A DNA stretch of 64,000 nt from Lysobacter silvisoli (GTDB lineage Bacteria; Pseudomonadota; Gammaproteobacteria; Xanthomonadales; Xanthomonadaceae): the NCBI RefSeq assembly GCF_003382365.1, contig NZ_QTSU01000001.1, positions 2,294,001 through 2,358,000 of the forward strand. Reading direction: 5' to 3'. Both the position numbers and the translations under genes were made by a program. Below the pieces are notes generated by a model, which was given only the letters and a program-made list of their open reading frames with translations, ran no database searches and was not told the origin of the DNA. Positions 45,799 through 54,728 of this stretch are shown in pieces. Numbering within the stretch: position 1 is the stretch's first letter; every line of letters starts with the position of its first letter.

Positions 45799-47361
45799 TT
45801 AGCGGTACTCGCCCAGGCCCTGGATCAGCGCCTGCAAGCGGTCTTCGTAGGGCGACCAGGCCGAAGCCCGGTTCTTGATGATGCCGCCGCGCATCTGCGG
45901 GCTGGAGGCGGTGGCCACCGCGCCGGCCCGGTCCAGGGTGGTCGCGCCGGCGTCCCAGGGCAGGCCCAGGAACGCCAGCACCTGCCGCATCACCCCCTCG
46001 GGATCGGCGACCAGGGCGTCGTAATGCACGTCCATGACCCGGTCGGGCATGACCTGGCGCCAGTGCGCCATCAGCCGCTGGTACTGGCCGTACCACTCCA
46101 CCAGTTCGTGCTGGTCGTAGGAGAAGGTGCTGACGTCGGAGAACATGGTGCGCAGGTTGGAGAAGCAGGTATCGACCGGGTCGCGCACCATGTGCAGCAC
46201 CCGCGCCTGCGGCAGCGACTTGCCGATGAAGCCGACGTTGAGGAAGTTGGTCGGCAGCTTTTCGGTCAGGTAGGGCTTGCCCTGCGCGCGCCAGGCGCTG
46301 CGCTCCAGGAAGCGCTGGCCGACCTGGGCGTAGTCCACCCCGGCCGCGCGCCGCACCAGTTCGGCGTCGAGCACGCCCTTGTTGCGGTAGTCGGCGCCGT
46401 AGCGCATCTGGGTGGTGAAGGCGTAGGTCTCGCCGCCGTCGGACACCATCGGATGGCCGCCCAGCAGCTGTTCCAGCAGGGTGCTGCCGGAGCGGTGCAT
46501 GCCGACGATGAACACCGGCACGTAGGGCGCCGGCGGCTGCTCCACCGGGCGCACGAAGTCGGCGTCGCACAGCCGCATCAGGCCCTCGTACATGCGCCGC
46601 GCGTCCAGGCGGTCGTGCGGGCTCAGCTGGCGCTTGATCCAGCAGCCGCGTTCCAGCGCCTGCCAGGACTCGTCGTAGCGGCCCAGGTCGTGCAGTTCGT
46701 TGTGCAGGGCGAAAGCCAGATAGGCCTCGTTCTCGCTGCCGGGCGTGACCCGGCCGACCTGCGCGCGCATGCGCTCGACATGATTGGACTCGGCGGTCTG
46801 CTTACGCAGGCGCGACAGCACCCAATGCGCCTGCGCGATGTTGGGCTGGCGCGCGATCGCCGCTTCCAGCTCGCGCTCGGCCGCGTCCATGTCGCCGAAG
46901 AACATCTGCACCACGCCGCGGAAGTAGCGCATCGGCGCGTGCTTGGGGTCGCGGATCGCGGCCACGTCCAGGATCTGCAGCGCCAGCGCGTTGTCGCCGA
47001 CGGTGCTGACCAGGGTGGCCAGTTCGGTCAGCCATTCCACCGAGCGCCGCTCGCGCCAGCGCGAATGCTCCACGCATTCCAGTAAGGCGCCGGGCTCGTT
47101 GAACATGCGCAGCGCGCGCGCCAGGGTCAGCACCGCCTCGTCCGAACTCGGACGCCGCGCCAGCGCGCGCAGGGCGTAGTCCTGGCCCACGCGGTAGCGG
47201 CCCAGCATCAGCGCCAGGCGCGAGGCGCGCAGCAGCGCCTGCACGTGGTCGGGGTCGATGGCCAGCAGGCCTTCGTAGGCGTTGAGCGCGGCGTTGGCCT
47301 GGCCCTGCCGCGCGTAGTCCTCGCCCTGTCGCCAGAGCTTCTGCACCTGGGCCTGGCTCAT
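45799..47361 (-). CDS. TPR-repeat sulfotransferase
   Basis: The 520-residue protein joins about five TPR repeats (residues 8-240) to a sulfotransferase domain. The PAPS 5'-phosphosulfate loop is VGMHRSGSTLLEQLLGGHP (about 287-304) and the 3'-phosphate motif is LHMVRDPVDTCFSNLR. TPRs probably present a protein or peptide substrate. Related bacterial TPR-sulfotransferases are close to tyrosylprotein sulfotransferases. It overlaps the 2OG oxygenase gene by 4 bases, so hydroxylation and sulfation may act on the same substrate. Confidence 0.9.
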   Translation of the reverse strand: MSQAQVQKLWRQGEDYARQGQANAALNAYEGLLAIDPDHVQALLRASRLALMLGRYRVGQDYALRALARRPSSDEAVLTLARALRMFNEPGALLECVEHSRWRERRSVEWLTELATLVSTVGDNALALQILDVAAIRDPKHAPMRYFRGVVQMFFGDMDAAERELEAAIARQPNIAQAHWVLSRLRKQTAESNHVERMRAQVGRVTPGSENEAYLAFALHNELHDLGRYDESWQALERGCWIKRQLSPHDRLDARRMYEGLMRLCDADFVRPVEQPPAPYVPVFIVGMHRSGSTLLEQLLGGHPMVSDGGETYAFTTQMRYGADYRNKGVLDAELVRRAAGVDYAQVGQRFLERSAWRAQGKPYLTEKLPTNFLNVGFIGKSLPQARVLHMVRDPVDTCFSNLRTMFSDVSTFSYDQHELVEWYGQYQRLMAHWRQVMPDRVMDVHYDALVADPEGVMRQVLAFLGLPWDAGATTLDRAGAVATASSPQMRGGIIKNRASAWSPYEDRLQALIQGLGEYR

Positions 47362-47963
47362 GCGGCGGAGGTTCCGGCCGCAGCGCCCATCGCCACGCGT
47401 TCGAACTTGATCGCGAAGGTGTAACGCGGCGCGTAGCAGATCCGGTTCGGCGGGCGTCCGGCATGCTTGATCGCGCCGTCGAACACCACCAAGCGGCCCG
47501 GACGCGGGCGCACCGCGCAGGCCACTTCGTCCTGGGCGTCGTAGAACATGGTTTCGCCGCCCCACTCCACGTCCCACTGCTCGCACAGGTACCACAGCGC
47601 GGTCAGGTCCTGCTGCTCGGGCAGGCAGTCGGTGTGGGTGAACAGCATGTCGCCGAAGCTGGCGACATTGGTGTAGGCGCGGTAGGGCCGGTAACCGTAG
47701 CCGGCACCGGTGAAGCCCAGCACCGCGCGCCGGGTCAGCTCGAAGATCGGCTGCTGCACCAGCGCCTCGAGCTTGAGTTCGGTGGCCCAATGCTTGTAGT
47801 CGTTGGTTTCCGGGCGCGCGACTTCGGTGCGGGTGAACGGTGCGCGGGCCAGCCCGCGCACGTATTCGCCCACGTTGTCCAAGTGGCCGTCGTACACCCG
47901 CAGCGGGCGGCCGTCGATAAGGAGTTCACGACTGGCCGCGAGCGCGGCGGGATGTGCGGACAT
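47358..47963 (-). CDS. 2OG-Fe(II) oxygenase, prolyl-4-hydroxylase-like
   Basis: The 201-residue protein has the iron site His-x-Asp in FTHTDCLPEQQ, the strand TALWYLCEQWDVEWGGETMFYD, a distal His in IKHAGRPP, and the 2-oxoglutarate-binding Arg in APRYTFAIKF. This is the jelly-roll layout of prolyl-4-hydroxylase-like oxygenases. It heads an operon with the TPR-sulfotransferase (4-base overlap). It starts 7 bases after pckG ends, so read-through from pckG is possible. Confidence 0.88.
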   Translation of the reverse strand: MSAHPAALAASRELLIDGRPLRVYDGHLDNVGEYVRGLARAPFTRTEVARPETNDYKHWATELKLEALVQQPIFELTRRAVLGFTGAGYGYRPYRAYTNVASFGDMLFTHTDCLPEQQDLTALWYLCEQWDVEWGGETMFYDAQDEVACAVRPRPGRLVVFDGAIKHAGRPPNRICYAPRYTFAIKFERVAMGAAAGTSAA

Positions 47964-47970
47964 GGAGGTC

Positions 47971-49806
47971 TCAGCGGGCCAGGGCGGCGGCGATGCGCTG
48001 CTGTTCGTCCTTCAACGCCTGCGGCATGCGCGGACCGTATTCGTCCAGGTAGCCGCCGATGCTGTCGAACTCGGCGCTCCAGCCGGCATGGTCGAAGCCG
48101 AACAGCTTGGCGCGGGCCTCGTCCGACAAAGTCACGCCGTCGAGATTGAGGTCTTCGGCCGCCGGCAGGTAGCCGATCGGCGTCTCCACCGCGCCGGCCT
48201 GGCCCTCGACCCGGCCGATCATCCACTCCAGCACACGCAGGTTGTCGCCGAAGCCCGGCCACAGGAACTTGCCGTCGTCGCCCTTGCGGAACCAGTTGAC
48301 GTGGAAGATCTTGGGCAGCTTGGCGTCGGCGCCGTCGAACGACAGCCAATGGCTGAAATAGTCGGCGAAGTTGTAGCCGCAGAACGGCTTCATCGCCATC
48401 GGATCGCGGCGCATCACGCCGACCGCGCCGGTGGCGGCGGCGGTGGTTTCCGAGCCCATGGCCGCGCCGACCAGCACGCCGTGGGTCCAGTCGCGCGCCT
48501 CGAACACCAGCGGCACCAGCGAAGCGCGGCGGCCGCCGAAGACGATGGCCGAGATCGGCACGCCCTGCGCGTCCTCGGCCTTGGGCGAATAGCTCGGGCA
48601 CTGCCGGGCCGACACGGTGAAGCGCGAGTTCGGGTGCGCGGCCGGGCCCTTGGCGGCGTCGTAAGCGTTGCCGCGCCAGTCGGTGACCGGGGTCTGGCCG
48701 TTGTCCAGGCCTTCCCACCACGGCTGGCCGTCGGCGGTCACGCCGACGTTGGTGAAGATGGTGTTCTTCTGGATCGTCGCCAGCGCGTTCGGGTTCGACT
48801 TGGTCGAGGTGCCCGGGGCCACACCGAAGAAACCGGCCTCGGGGTTGATCGCGTACAGGCGGCCGTCGGCGCCCGGGCGCATCCAGCAGATGTCGTCGCC
48901 GACCGTCCACACCTTCCAGCCGGCATCGCGGTAGCCCTGCGGCGGAATCAGCATGGCCAGATTGGTCTTGCCGCAGGCCGAGGGGAACGCCGCGGCGACG
49001 TAATGGGTCTCGCCCTGCGGGTTCTCGATGCCCAGGATCAGCATGTGCTCGGCCAGCCAGCCTTCGCTGCGCGCCTGGTGCGAGGCGATGCGCAGGGCGT
49101 GGCACTTCTTGCCGAGCAGGGCGTTGCCGCCGTAGCCCGAACCGAAGGACTGGATGCTGAGTTCTTCGGGGAAATGGACGATGAAACGGCGTTCCGGATC
49201 GAGCTCGCCGATCGAATGCAGGCCGCGCACAAACGTGTCGCTCCGTTCGCCGCGAGCGGCTCTCTCAGTGCCTTCGCGCTCGATCCGCGCCAGAGCCGCT
49301 GCGCCCATGCGCGTCATGATGCGCATGTTGGCGACCACGTACGGGCTGTCGGTGATCTCCACGCCGCAACGCGACAGCGGCGAATCGATCGGGCCCATGC
49401 AATAAGGGATCACGTACAAGGTGCGGCCGCGCATGCAGCCGTCGAACAGCGCGTCCATCTTGGCATGCGCCTCGTGCGGCGCCATCCAATGGTTGTTCGG
49501 GCCGGCGTCCTCGCGCTGGGTGGTGCAGACGAAAGTCAGGTGCTCCACGCGCGCCACGTCGTCCGGGTGCGAACGGTGCAGATAGCTGCCCGGGTGGGTC
49601 TGCTCGTTCAGCGCCTCCAGGGTGCCGTCGGCGAGCATCTGCTCGATCAGGGCCTGGTTCTCGGCGTCGCTGCCGTCGCACCAGTGAATGCGGTCCGGGC
49701 GGGTCAGCGCGGCGACCTGGGCGACCCAGTCGTTCAATGCGGCCAAACTGCTGCCAGCGCTCCCCGGCGCTTTGGAAGGGGGTACGTCTTTGGAAATAGC
49801 GTTCAC
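47971..49806 (-). CDS. pckG: phosphoenolpyruvate carboxykinase (GTP)
   Basis: It converts oxaloacetate and GTP to PEP, the entry to gluconeogenesis. The 611-residue chain has the GTP-type features: YVIPYCMGP, the nucleotide-binding FPSACGKTNLAML with the reactive Cys, and WRGNAYDAAKGP. The start is a GTG at 49806, seven bases after GGAGG. Gluconeogenic control fits a lineage living on amino acids and fatty acids, with sdaA and fadE also in this window. Confidence 0.96.
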   Translation of the reverse strand: MNAISKDVPPSKAPGSAGSSLAALNDWVAQVAALTRPDRIHWCDGSDAENQALIEQMLADGTLEALNEQTHPGSYLHRSHPDDVARVEHLTFVCTTQREDAGPNNHWMAPHEAHAKMDALFDGCMRGRTLYVIPYCMGPIDSPLSRCGVEITDSPYVVANMRIMTRMGAAALARIEREGTERAARGERSDTFVRGLHSIGELDPERRFIVHFPEELSIQSFGSGYGGNALLGKKCHALRIASHQARSEGWLAEHMLILGIENPQGETHYVAAAFPSACGKTNLAMLIPPQGYRDAGWKVWTVGDDICWMRPGADGRLYAINPEAGFFGVAPGTSTKSNPNALATIQKNTIFTNVGVTADGQPWWEGLDNGQTPVTDWRGNAYDAAKGPAAHPNSRFTVSARQCPSYSPKAEDAQGVPISAIVFGGRRASLVPLVFEARDWTHGVLVGAAMGSETTAAATGAVGVMRRDPMAMKPFCGYNFADYFSHWLSFDGADAKLPKIFHVNWFRKGDDGKFLWPGFGDNLRVLEWMIGRVEGQAGAVETPIGYLPAAEDLNLDGVTLSDEARAKLFGFDHAGWSAEFDSIGGYLDEYGPRMPQALKDEQQRIAAALAR

Positions 49807-49843
49807 GGCAAAGCCTCCAGCCGGGGGACAACGTTCAAGGGAA

Positions 49844-50452
49844 TCAGGATGACGGGATGAGCGTGGCCATCATGTGCTCGACATAGGCCTCGAACTCATC
49901 GTGCTGCATGCGCGTCTGGTGCAACTGCAGATTCAGCTGCAGGAAGCCGACATAGGCGGCGTACAGCAGGCGCGCGCGGTGCTGCGCGTCGGTGCGGCTC
50001 AAGCCGGCCTGGCGGAACGACGCGGTCAGGTAGTCCAGGCGGCGCTCGGACACGCGTCCGATCACCGGCTGCACCGCCGGATGGTCCAGGGCCTTGAGCA
50101 GCTCGGAATAAATGACGTGCGACTTGACCTCGTGGGCGACGAGGTGGAACAGCGAGCGCAGGCGCTGGCGTGGATCCGGAATCGGCTCGAGCTGGCCGAA
50201 CACGGTTTCCTGCTCGACTTTTTCCCAGCGCTCCAGCGCCGCCACCAGCAAGGCGTCGCGCGAAGGGAAGTGCCAGTAGAAGCTGCCTTTGGTGACGCCC
50301 AGGCGCCGCGCGAGCGGTTCGACCGCCACCGCGGCCACGCCCTGTTCGGCGATCAGGTCCAGGGCGGCCTGCGCCCAGTCGTCGGCGCTGAGGCGGCCGT
50401 TGCGTTCTTGCTTGGTCGGGGCGGGCTGGCTCATGGATGACAGTGTAACCAT
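49844..50452 (-). CDS. TetR family transcriptional regulator
   Basis: The 202-residue protein has a TetR DNA-binding domain (AALDLIAEQGVAAVAVEPLARRLGVTKGSFYWHFPSRDALL, in parts, residues 28-70) and a helical ligand domain. The ATG at 50434 is an alternative start giving 196 residues. It is divergent from fadE, and the intergenic region has a palindrome on the fadE -10, so it most likely represses fadE and responds to acyl-CoA or fatty acid. That ligand is an inference. Confidence 0.9.
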   Translation of the reverse strand: MVTLSSMSQPAPTKQERNGRLSADDWAQAALDLIAEQGVAAVAVEPLARRLGVTKGSFYWHFPSRDALLVAALERWEKVEQETVFGQLEPIPDPRQRLRSLFHLVAHEVKSHVIYSELLKALDHPAVQPVIGRVSERRLDYLTASFRQAGLSRTDAQHRARLLYAAYVGFLQLNLQLHQTRMQHDEFEAYVEHMMATLIPSS

Positions 50453-50492
50453 ACGCCCCTGGCTGGAACAGTATGCAGCGCAGCATGGGCGG

Positions 50493-50522
50493 TTGACATC
50501 GACCCGGTAACCTTACCATACT
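50493..50522 (+). promoter_or_regulatory. probable fadE promoter
   Basis: TTGACA (50493-50498) is separated by 18 bases from CATACT (50517-50522). It lies about 135 bases before the fadE start. Confidence 0.6.
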
Positions 50523-50532
50523 CGGCCGTATG
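50517..50532. promoter_or_regulatory. putative TetR-type operator
   Basis: CATAC-TCGGCC-GTATG is a perfect 5-base dyad overlapping the -10 and start region of the fadE promoter. A further CATAC...GTATG pair lies nearer the regulator start. Confidence 0.55.
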
Positions 50533-50657
50533 TTGAGCGTTTGATGCTGGCGTTTGAATGCCCCGCCCGGACGGGACCCGGCACTCCACCGGCCTCACGC
50601 GCGCCCGACTAGCCTGTCACTGCCTAGCCACAAGATGTACGCCGCTGGAGCGTCGCC

Positions 50658-53132
50658 ATGAGCATCGTCCTTCCCTTCCTCGCTTTCCTCGTCATCGGCG
50701 CCATCGCCGCCTACCACCGGTTGCGTTTGCCGGTATGGGCCGCGCTGACCGCGACCGCCCTGGTCGCCTGCTGGCTGTTCGGCGCCAATCAGATCGCCAC
50801 CCTGATCGCCGCGGGCATCGTCGCCCTGATCTCGGTGCCGCTGCTGATCCCGCAGATCCGCCTGCCGCTGATCACCAAGCCGCTGCTGGGCTTCTACACC
50901 AAGATCCTGCCGCCGCTGTCGGAAACCGAACGCACCGCGCTGGAGGCCGGCACCGTCGGCTTCGAGGGCGAACTGTTCTCCGGCAAGCCGGACTGGAATC
51001 AGTTGCTGTCGCAGCCCAAGCCCGAACTGACCGCCGAGGAGCAGGCCTACCTCGACGGCCCGGTCGAAGAGCTGTGCAAGATGACCAACGACTGGGAAAT
51101 CACCCACGTCTACGCCGACCTGCAGCCGGAGCTGTGGGACTACATCAAGAAGAACAAGTTCTTCGGTCTCAACATTCCCAAGGAATACGGCGGCCTGGGC
51201 TTCAGCGCGCTGGCCAACCACAAGGTGATCCAGAAGCTGGCCTCGGTCTCCAGCGTGGTCAGCTCCACCGTCGGCGTGCCCAACTCGCTGGGCCCGGCCG
51301 AGCTGTTGATGCACTACGGCACCCAGGAGCAGAAAGACCACTACCTGCCGCGCCTGGCCGACGGCCGCGAAGTGCCCTGCTTCGGTCTGACCGGCCCCTG
51401 GGCCGGCTCCGACGCCACGTCCATTCCGGACTACGGCATCGTCACCATGGGCGAGTGGAACGGCGCGCGCGTGGTCGGCGTCAAGCTCACCTTCGACAAG
51501 CGCTACATCACCCTGGCGCCGGTGGCGACCCTGATCGGCCTGGCCTTCCGCATGTACGACCCGGACGGACTGATCGGCGACAAGCGCGACATCGGCATCA
51601 CCCTGGCGCTGGTGCCGCACGACACCGCCGGCGTCGAAGTCGGCCGCCGCCACTTCCCGCTCAACTGCACCTTCCAGAACGGCCCCATCCACGGCAAGGA
51701 AGTGTTCATTCCGCTGAGCCAGCTGATCGGCGGCGAAGCCTACGCCGGCAAGGGCTGGCAGATGCTGGTGGAATGCCTGTCGATCGGCCGCTCCATCACC
51801 CTGCCCTCCTCCGGCAGCGGCGGCGCCAAGATGGGCGCCATCGTCACCGGCGCCTACGCGCGCATCCGCAAGCAGTTCGGCCTGTCGGTCGGCCGCTTCG
51901 AGGGCGTGGAGGAAGCGCTGGCGCGCATCGCCGGCCGCGCCTACGCGGTCAGCGCGCTGTCGCAGGCCACCGCCGCGGCGGTCGCGCGCGGCGAGAACCC
52001 GGCCGTGCCCTCGACCATCGCCAAGTACCACTGCACCGACATGGCCCGCGACGTGGCCAAGGACGTGATGGACATCCACGGCGGCAAGGGCATCATCCTG
52101 GGCCCGAAGAACTACGCCGGCCGCAACTGGCAGGCGGTGCCGATCATGATCACGGTGGAGGGCGCCAACATCATGACGCGCTCGCTGATGATCTTCGGCC
52201 AGGGCGCGATCCTCTGCCATCCGTGGGTGCTGAAGGAAATGAAGGCGGCGATGCTGCCCGACAAGGCGCAGGCGCTGCGCGAGTTCGACAAGAACCTGTT
52301 CGGCCATATCGGCTTCGCCATTTCCAACGCGGTGCGCAGCTGGTGGTACGGCCTGACCGGCGCGCGTCTGGGCGCCGCCCCGGGCGATACCTACACCCGC
52401 CGCTACTACCGCAAGCTCAACCGCTACTCGGCCACGCTGGCGCTGATGGCGGACACCTCGATGCTGCTGCTGGGCGGCAAGCTCAAGTTCAAGGAATCGC
52501 TGTCCGGCCGCCTGGGCGACGTGCTCAGCCAGCTGTACATCGCCAGCGCCATGCTCAAGCGCTACGAAGACCAGGGCCGTCCGGTCGGCGACCAGCCGTT
52601 GCTGGCCTGGGCCTTCCACGACGCCGTGCACAAGATCGAACTGGCGCTGTCGGGCGCGCTGCGCAACTTCCCGATCCGTCCGGTGGGCTACCTGCTGTGG
52701 GCGCTGATCTTCCCCTGGGGCCGCCGCGCGCAGGCGCCCAGCGACCGCCTGGGCCACCGCGCCGCGGCGCTGCTGATGTCGCCCAACGACGCCCGCGACC
52801 GCCTGGCCGAAGGCGTGTTCACCACGCCCTGCGCCAACAACCCGGCCGGCCGCATCAACAGCTACCTGCAGAAGGTGATCCTGGCCGAGCCGGTGGAGCG
52901 CAAGTTCCTCAAGGCGCTGAAGAACAGCGACATCGAAGCGCTGAACTTCGCCAGCCAGCTCGAAGAGGGCGTGCGCGAAGGCTGGATCACCGCCGAGGAG
53001 CGCAAGCAGCTGGAAGAACTGCGCGAGATGACCATCGACGCGATCAGCGTGGACGACTTCGACACCGAAGAGCTGCGCTCGGCCGGCTACCGCAACCTGC
53101 ACGACCACCGCGACACGCGCGCGGCGGCCTGA
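50658..53132 (+). CDS. fadE: acyl-CoA dehydrogenase FadE
   Basis: It performs the first step of fatty-acid beta-oxidation. The 824-residue length, with two N-terminal membrane helices (VLPFLAFLVIGAIAAYH and LTATALVACWLFGANQIATL types), is typical of the long FadE type. The acyl-CoA dehydrogenase core includes CFGLTGPWAGSDATS and the middle and C-terminal helical domains (MDIHGGKGIILGPKNYAGR). The C-terminal DUF1974-like extension reaches the end. A perfect terminator follows, and control is probably by the divergent TetR gene. Confidence 0.95.
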   Translation: MSIVLPFLAFLVIGAIAAYHRLRLPVWAALTATALVACWLFGANQIATLIAAGIVALISVPLLIPQIRLPLITKPLLGFYTKILPPLSETERTALEAGTVGFEGELFSGKPDWNQLLSQPKPELTAEEQAYLDGPVEELCKMTNDWEITHVYADLQPELWDYIKKNKFFGLNIPKEYGGLGFSALANHKVIQKLASVSSVVSSTVGVPNSLGPAELLMHYGTQEQKDHYLPRLADGREVPCFGLTGPWAGSDATSIPDYGIVTMGEWNGARVVGVKLTFDKRYITLAPVATLIGLAFRMYDPDGLIGDKRDIGITLALVPHDTAGVEVGRRHFPLNCTFQNGPIHGKEVFIPLSQLIGGEAYAGKGWQMLVECLSIGRSITLPSSGSGGAKMGAIVTGAYARIRKQFGLSVGRFEGVEEALARIAGRAYAVSALSQATAAAVARGENPAVPSTIAKYHCTDMARDVAKDVMDIHGGKGIILGPKNYAGRNWQAVPIMITVEGANIMTRSLMIFGQGAILCHPWVLKEMKAAMLPDKAQALREFDKNLFGHIGFAISNAVRSWWYGLTGARLGAAPGDTYTRRYYRKLNRYSATLALMADTSMLLLGGKLKFKESLSGRLGDVLSQLYIASAMLKRYEDQGRPVGDQPLLAWAFHDAVHKIELALSGALRNFPIRPVGYLLWALIFPWGRRAQAPSDRLGHRAAALLMSPNDARDRLAEGVFTTPCANNPAGRINSYLQKVILAEPVERKFLKALKNSDIEALNFASQLEEGVREGWITAEERKQLEELREMTIDAISVDDFDTEELRSAGYRNLHDHRDTRAAA

Positions 53133-53157
53133 GCTGAGGCGCCAGTCGCGAACTTCC

Positions 53158-53190
53158 AAACGGCGGGCCTTCGGGTCCGCCGTTTTGGTT
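53158..53190 (+). terminator. Rho-independent terminator of fadE
   Basis: A 12-pair stem (AAACGGCGGGCC / GGTCCGCCGTTT, one G-T pair) with a TTCG loop is followed by TTGGTTT. Confidence 0.9.
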
Positions 53191-53225
53191 TCGGGCTGGG
53201 GCAATGACTTCCCGCACTCCAATGC

Positions 53226-53310
53226 CGTCATCCCCGCGAAAGCGGGAATCCAGAGACTTCAGAGTCATGCCTCGATGGAGCCCTGGATCCCCGCCTTCAC
53301 GGGGATGACG
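53226..53310. repeat. 85-base inverted-repeat unit (CGTCATTCC family)
   Basis: The best-preserved copy. The arms CGTCATCCCCGCGAAAGCGG and CGCCTTCACGGGGATGACG flank GACTTCAGAGTCATGCCTCG. It lies between fadE and the DUF4442 gene. Confidence 0.88.
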
Positions 53311-53352
53311 AAACGGACCCACGCCGCGAACACAACTACTACGACCTCCACC

Positions 53353-53823
53353 ATGAGCGCCAACATCCTCTCCCTGTACGAAAAATTCGCCCGCTACCCC
53401 GCAGGCCGCTGGCTGTTCGGCCGTGCGGTGTGTTTCAAGGCGCCCTACTTCGCCACGATCTCGCCGCGATTCGAATCGCTGCAACGCGGCCGCTGCGTGG
53501 CCAGCATTCGCCACCGCCGCGGCGTCAGCAACCACCTGGGCACGGTGCACGCGATCGCGCTGTGCAACCTGGCCGAACTCAGCGCCGGGGTGATGACCGA
53601 CGCCAGCCTGCCCGCTTCGATGCGCTGGATCCCCAAGGGCATGACGGTGGAATACCTGAAGAAGGCCGTGGGCACGCAGCGCGCCACCGCCACGCCGGAC
53701 ATCGAGATCGTCGCCGCCGACACCGGTTACGACTTGCCGGTGACCGTACAGGTGCAGGACGAGGCCGGCGACACCGTGTTCCGCGCGCGCATCGCCATGT
53801 GGGTATCGCCGCGCAAGTCCTGA
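53353..53823 (+). CDS. DUF4442 hotdog-fold protein (possible thioesterase)
   Basis: The 156-residue protein starts at the ATG at 53353 (MSANILSLYEKF); in-frame codons further upstream come from the repeat unit. It has the DUF4442/PaaI-like hotdog pattern: SPRFESLQRGRCVASIRHRRGVSNHLGTVHAIALCNLAE (in parts), then a long central helix and four strands. Such proteins are often acyl-CoA thioesterases. Its place after fadE supports a role in acyl metabolism, although a terminator separates the two. Confidence 0.85.
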   Translation: MSANILSLYEKFARYPAGRWLFGRAVCFKAPYFATISPRFESLQRGRCVASIRHRRGVSNHLGTVHAIALCNLAELSAGVMTDASLPASMRWIPKGMTVEYLKKAVGTQRATATPDIEIVAADTGYDLPVTVQVQDEAGDTVFRARIAMWVSPRKS

Positions 53824-53908
53824 GCCGCGTTCGGCGTCGCCGCGCCGGCGCCTTCGAAACGGCGATCCAGGACAAGCCCCCACCCCACGCCAGCGCTAGA
53901 GTGCCGCC

Positions 53909-54286
53909 ATGAACGCCTCGACCTGGATCTGGCTCTGCGGCCTGCACAGCCTCGCCTTCGCCCTGTTCCACATGGCGTTCTGGAAGCTGTTCCGCTGGCG
54001 CCAGAGCCTGCGCACGGCCACCGTCGCCGACCGCGCGATCCTGCAGATCCTCAATCTGCGCCTGATCTACGTGCTGCTGGGCGTGGCCGCGCTGTGCTTC
54101 TTCTATACCGACGAGTTGCAGGGCACCGCGCTGGGCCGGGCGCTGCTGGCCGGCATGTCGTTGTTCTGGGTCGGCCGCACCGTCGAGCAGTTCGTGTTCC
54201 TGCGCATCAACCGGCCGCTGATACACGTGCTGACCGCGCTGTTCGTGCTCGGCGCGGCGCTGTTCGCGTTGCCGCTGTTGGCTTGA
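53909..54286 (+). CDS. hypothetical four-helix membrane protein, 125 aa
   Basis: It has four hydrophobic segments (residues about 4-24, 48-68, 78-92 and 103-123) joined by short polar loops, with the motif LHSLAFALFHMAFWKLF at the start. No family is recognised. It is convergent with the DUF1304 gene, with 18 bases between stops. Confidence 0.75.
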   Translation: MNASTWIWLCGLHSLAFALFHMAFWKLFRWRQSLRTATVADRAILQILNLRLIYVLLGVAALCFFYTDELQGTALGRALLAGMSLFWVGRTVEQFVFLRINRPLIHVLTALFVLGAALFALPLLA

Positions 54287-54304
54287 GCGCTGTGCGCAGC
54301 AGGC

Positions 54305-54658
54305 TCAGCTCAGCAGGTGCAGCGCCGCCAGCGCGGCCAGCGCCGGCACCGCCTGGACGAAGAAGATGCGGCGGTTGACCGTGGCCGCGCCGTAAGCGCC
54401 GGCCACCACCACGCAGACCAGGAAGAAGGTGGCCACGTCAACGCGCGCGCAGCACGCGCCCCAGACCAGGCCGGCGGCCAGAAAGCCGTTGTACAGGCCC
54501 TGGTTGGCGGCCAGCACCTTGGACTGCTCGGCCTTCTCGCGCGACTGGCGGAACACCTTCAGACCCGCGGGCTTGGTCCACAGGAACATTTCCAGCACCA
54601 GGAAGCCGGTGTGCAAGGCGGCGACCAGCAGGATCAGGGCGAGGGCGATCGGCGGCAT
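54305..54658 (-). CDS. DUF1304 family membrane protein
   Basis: The 117-residue protein has four transmembrane helices and the DUF1304 signature: ALHTGFLVLEMFLWTKPAGLKVF near the start, LAANQGLYNGFLAAGLVWG in the middle, then VVAGAYGAATVNRRIFFVQAVPALAAL. Its function is unknown. Confidence 0.9.
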   Translation of the reverse strand: MPPIALALILLVAALHTGFLVLEMFLWTKPAGLKVFRQSREKAEQSKVLAANQGLYNGFLAAGLVWGACCARVDVATFFLVCVVVAGAYGAATVNRRIFFVQAVPALAALAALHLLS

Positions 54659-54728
54659 GCGCAGGGCTCCGGGCGGGCGATGCGCCCTAGTCTAGTGCGT
54701 CCCCGTACCGCTGCGGCGCGGCACGCGC

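Noticed and set aside
53185-53352. Upstream extension of the DUF4442 gene
   Set aside because: The codons lie inside an intergenic repeat unit and the fadE terminator. The ATG at 53353 gives the usual family length.
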